Positions 5,010 to 6,170 of a stretch of DNA of 6,170 bases are shown piece after piece. A program made the translations under genes and the position numbers. Each line of letters begins with the position of its first letter. Position 1 is the first letter of the stretch. The notes under the pieces are model-generated. The model saw only the letters and a list, made by a program, of their open reading frames with translations. It was not told the DNA's origin and did not search any database. Source of the stretch: a bacterium (GTDB lineage Bacteria; Patescibacteria; Dojkabacteria; SC72); the NCBI GenBank assembly GCA_029553845.1, contig JAKPKF010000238.1, forward strand, positions 1-6,170. Reading direction: 5' to 3'.

Positions 5010-5033
5010 ATTACTTTGTTGTTAATTTAGATA
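5007..5033 (-). repeat. 27-nt junction repeat, copy 1
   Basis: On the minus strand it begins TATCTAAATTAAC and ends AACAAAGTAATATG. It is identical over 27 bases to the copies at 5321 and 5887. It spans the end of the 98-residue gene and the ATG of the 25-codon gene. Here the upstream gene enters in another frame and stops at the first TAA (5027-5029), so the SKLTTK reading used by the other two copies is not used. Confidence 0.9.
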
Positions 5034-5323
5034 ACAGAATCCAGAACCCTTCTTTGAACCTCATACCTTTCTATTTCTGTCATTTTGGATTTTTGAGATT
5101 TCCAGTATTGCAAAATCTTACAAGCAGAATCAATAATATCCCAGTCTTGCCTTGTGTATTCGTTTGCAAATGCAATGTCTTTTTTTACAAATTCGGTTAT
5201 TTTTTGTTGGAATGTTGGGTTATTCTTTACATACTCAACATCTTTGATTGTATCCTTAATAATCTCCAATACTTTAATTTCTACTGGTGTTAATTCAAAT
5301 GTATTATCTCCTAATCTCTTCAT
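5027..5323 (-). CDS. Hypothetical small phage protein (98 aa)
   Basis: I do not recognise this 98-residue protein. It reads as entirely helical and soluble: FELTPVEIKVLEIIKDTIKD (9-28), PTFQQKITEFVKKDIAFANE (36-55), YTRQDWDIIDSACKILQYWK (56-75) and MTEIERYEVQRRVLDSV (81-97). The segments that open with LTPVE and YTRQD resemble helix caps common in small phage accessory proteins, but this gives no function. The start ATG at 5323 is the last codon of a 27-nt junction repeat and lies one base after the preceding stop. The gene ends at the first TAA inside the next copy of the same repeat, in a different frame from its neighbours, which suggests that a recombination event joined it there. Confidence 0.8.
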   Translation of the reverse strand: MKRLGDNTFELTPVEIKVLEIIKDTIKDVEYVKNNPTFQQKITEFVKKDIAFANEYTRQDWDIIDSACKILQYWKSQKSKMTEIERYEVQRRVLDSVI

Positions 5324-5347
5324 ATTACTTTGTTGTTAATTTAGATA
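5321..5347 (-). repeat. 27-nt junction repeat, copy 2
   Basis: This copy is identical to copies 1 and 3; with copy 3 the match extends one base further, to 28. The upstream gene reads it as the C-terminal residues SKLTTK and the stop TAA, then one T, then the ATG of the 98-residue gene. The sequences on both sides of the copies differ at once, which marks sharp borders. Confidence 0.9.
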
Positions 5348-5645
5348 GCTTTCTAAGTATCTCTTCGTATCCGTTTGGTATCATTTCGTTCTTTGTGCCA
5401 AAACCTTTTTCAAATTTCAAACTCCTCTGCACTGCTATTTCGATGGCTATTAACTCCATATCTGTAAACACCGCCCCTTCACAAACTGTGTTCTCCTCCT
5501 CTTGGTCTTGTGAGTTGAGTAATTCCCTTAACATATTTCTTAGGATATTGTAATTTACAGAGCGTTCGTCTTGAACAACAATACTAAAATCTCTTACAAA
5601 CTTTCCTATTCTCTGCTCTTGCTTTACATTTATTTTACTTTTCAT
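5325..5645 (-). CDS. Hypothetical small phage protein (106 aa)
   Basis: This 106-residue protein has no recognisable family. It begins with a basic part (MKSKINVKQEQRIGKFVRDF), continues as helix (NYNILRNMLRELLNSQDQEE, 31-50) and a short acidic loop, then FTDMELIAIEIAVQRSLKFE (60-79) and YEEILRKL (93-100). The final SKLTTK is encoded by the 27-nt junction repeat and is shared letter for letter with the gene at the right edge, so this tail reflects the repeat and not homology of the whole protein. The ATG at 5645 lies 11 nt inside the preceding gene with only a weak AAGAAG next to it. No membrane segment, signal or metal site is visible. Confidence 0.8.
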   Translation of the reverse strand: MKSKINVKQEQRIGKFVRDFSIVVQDERSVNYNILRNMLRELLNSQDQEEENTVCEGAVFTDMELIAIEIAVQRSLKFEKGFGTKNEMIPNGYEEILRKLSKLTTK

Positions 5646-5889
5646 CTTCTTTGGTTTTTAAGTTAAAATCACCACTTTTAATCTGCTCAAAGGACATTCC
5701 ATATAATTCCCTATCTAACCTTGCTTGGTAATCCTTTCCCTTCTCATACCCCTCTTCCCTTGCTTTGTCTAGTTCTTTAATCATATGGTTAGCTAATTCA
5801 TCTAAATTGAACAACACAAAATTAGTCTGGTCTGGCATATCGTCAGGTATAATCCCTATTTTTAATAAATCTCCTCTCCAATCTGTCAT
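5635..5889 (-). CDS. Hypothetical small phage protein (84 aa)
   Basis: This 84-residue protein is of unknown function. The N-terminal half is mixed (MTDWRGDLLKIGIIPDDMPD, then NFVLFNLDELANHM), followed by a highly charged helix, HMIKELDKAREEGYEKGKDY (35-54), and a polar tail. The helix core ELDKAREEG corresponds to ELDRAREEG in the gene at the right edge, and the DNA under it is alike too (5751-5777 and 6031-6057, 2 mismatches in 27), so the two genes share a duplicated or exchanged segment. The start ATG at 5889 is the last codon of a junction repeat, one base after the previous stop. The gene overlaps the next one by 11 nt. It is probably an accessory phage protein. Confidence 0.78.
   Translation of the reverse strand: MTDWRGDLLKIGIIPDDMPDQTNFVLFNLDELANHMIKELDKAREEGYEKGKDYQARLDRELYGMSFEQIKSGDFNLKTKEDEK
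5751..5777 (-). repeat. Intragenic repeat encoding ELDKAREEG, copy 1
   Basis: This 27-base stretch matches 6031-6057 with two mismatches and in the same codon frame, encoding KELDKAREEG against QELDRAREEG. It lies inside the 84-residue gene. It is a local duplication or a site of exchange between neighbouring genes. Confidence 0.65.
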
Positions 5890-5913
5890 ATTACTTTGTT
5901 GTTAATTTAGATA
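5887..5913 (-). repeat. 27-nt junction repeat, copy 3
   Basis: This copy is identical to copies 1 and 2. It encodes the SKLTTK end of the gene at the right edge, its TAA stop, one T, and the ATG of the 84-residue gene. It carries no Shine-Dalgarno, so it may work by termination-reinitiation at TAATATG, or as an A-rich unstructured initiation site. Confidence 0.9.
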
Positions 5914-6170
5914 GAAAATCAAACCACAAATTACACTTATCATCATAATCAATTGGTGCTTCTCTGAAGAATCTCTCAACCTTTTCCATGTTCTCGCTTA
6001 AAGACAACTGTGCTATTATAGATTCCCCACCCTCTTCCCTAGCTCTGTCTAGTTCTTGTTTTGTAAAGTCCACTAATAAGTCCTCTAGGAAGTCCATAAC
6101 TGCAAAGTTTTCCATATCCTCGTCATCTTGACTTTCCTCATATATATATTCTTTTCCATCAGGTCTATCA
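5891..6170 (-). CDS. Hypothetical phage protein, probably 5'-truncated by the window edge
   Basis: The reading frame is open from the right edge to the TAA at 5891-5893. A start at the ATG at 6115 would give 74 residues (MENFAVMDFLEDLLVDF...), but a GAGG only two bases from that ATG is badly spaced, and the 18 codons before it (including DGKEYIYEESQDDED) read like the same acidic protein, so I favour a longer gene entering from outside. Numbered from that ATG, ELDRAREEG (21-29) is shared with the 84-residue neighbour, and VERFFREAPIDYDDKCNLWF lies at 46-65. The last residues SKLTTK come from the junction repeat and match the 106-residue protein. No function is recognisable. It ends one base before the next ATG (TAATATG). 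Confidence 0.7.
   Translation of the reverse strand, partial: DRPDGKEYIYEESQDDEDMENFAVMDFLEDLLVDFTKQELDRAREEGGESIIAQLSLSENMEKVERFFREAPIDYDDKCNLWFDFLSKLTTK
6031..6057 (-). repeat. Intragenic repeat encoding ELDRAREEG, copy 2
   Basis: This is the partner of the stretch at 5751-5777, inside the gene at the right edge. The shared DNA is more alike than the surrounding protein sequence, which points to recent duplication or exchange rather than old divergence. Confidence 0.65.

Noticed and set aside
5054..5553. Several overlapping plus-strand frames with apparent membrane segments
   Set aside because: They are antisense to the 98- and 106-residue genes. All supported genes are on the minus strand, and Phe/Ile/Leu-rich shadows are expected opposite Lys/Glu-rich codons.
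4928..5913. CRISPR array from the regularly recurring repeat
   Set aside because: The spacings (79, 314 and 566 bases) are far too long and unequal, and the spaces between copies are coding genes.
1..6170. Alternative genetic code with UGA read as an amino acid
   Set aside because: UGA ends terL and several genes at precise ATGA overlaps, and no conserved protein motif is interrupted by an in-frame UGA.
6087..6170. A second frame entering from the right edge and ending near 6085
   Set aside because: It would encode a short tail rich in Met, Lys and Trp overlapping the other frame by 29 bases. The in-frame acidic extension of the downstream gene looks more like real coding sequence, though the edge leaves this open.

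Overview
This AT-rich window is part of a tailed double-stranded DNA phage or prophage (Caudoviricetes type). The firm anchors are a large terminase (TerL), an HNH endonuclease, a sigma-70 region 4 regulator and a DNA methyltransferase. All sixteen genes I support lie on the minus strand, packed almost without gaps, so transcription runs from position 6170 towards 1. UGA, UAA and UAG all act as stops, so the standard bacterial code fits. The host is unknown. AGA/AGG and ATA codons are common, and Shine-Dalgarno sites are strong at some genes and absent at others.

Right part (about 4826-6170): small genes without recognisable function, one of them running off the right edge. Three gene junctions (5007, 5321, 5887) carry the same exact 27-nt sequence, which ends in the ATG of the next gene. 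A fourth, decayed copy lies at 4928. In one copy the upstream gene enters the repeat in a different frame, so the repeat seems conserved as DNA or RNA rather than as protein. Two very small membrane-protein genes (25 and 34 codons) follow.

Middle part (about 3849-4829): a control region in which the 34-codon membrane protein, a 124-residue protein, a sigma region 4-only protein, a 36-codon membrane protein and a helix-turn-helix protein are joined by four successive ATGA stop/start overlaps. This implies translational coupling. The 36-codon gene also shows that the helix-turn-helix protein probably starts at position 4076 rather than at an upstream TTG.

Left part (1-3819): packaging module. 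It runs HNH endonuclease, two unknown proteins, a candidate small terminase, TerL with ATPase and RNase H-like nuclease motifs, and a beta-class adenine-type DNA methyltransferase cut by the left edge. A TGATATAAT sequence just before the methyltransferase ATG suggests a leaderless promoter of its own. A sigma-like or helix-turn-helix regulator just before HNH-TerS-TerL is a familiar late-gene layout, so these regulators plausibly switch on packaging and structural genes. That role is inference. No tRNA, rRNA, CRISPR array, integrase, attachment site or convincing terminator was seen.
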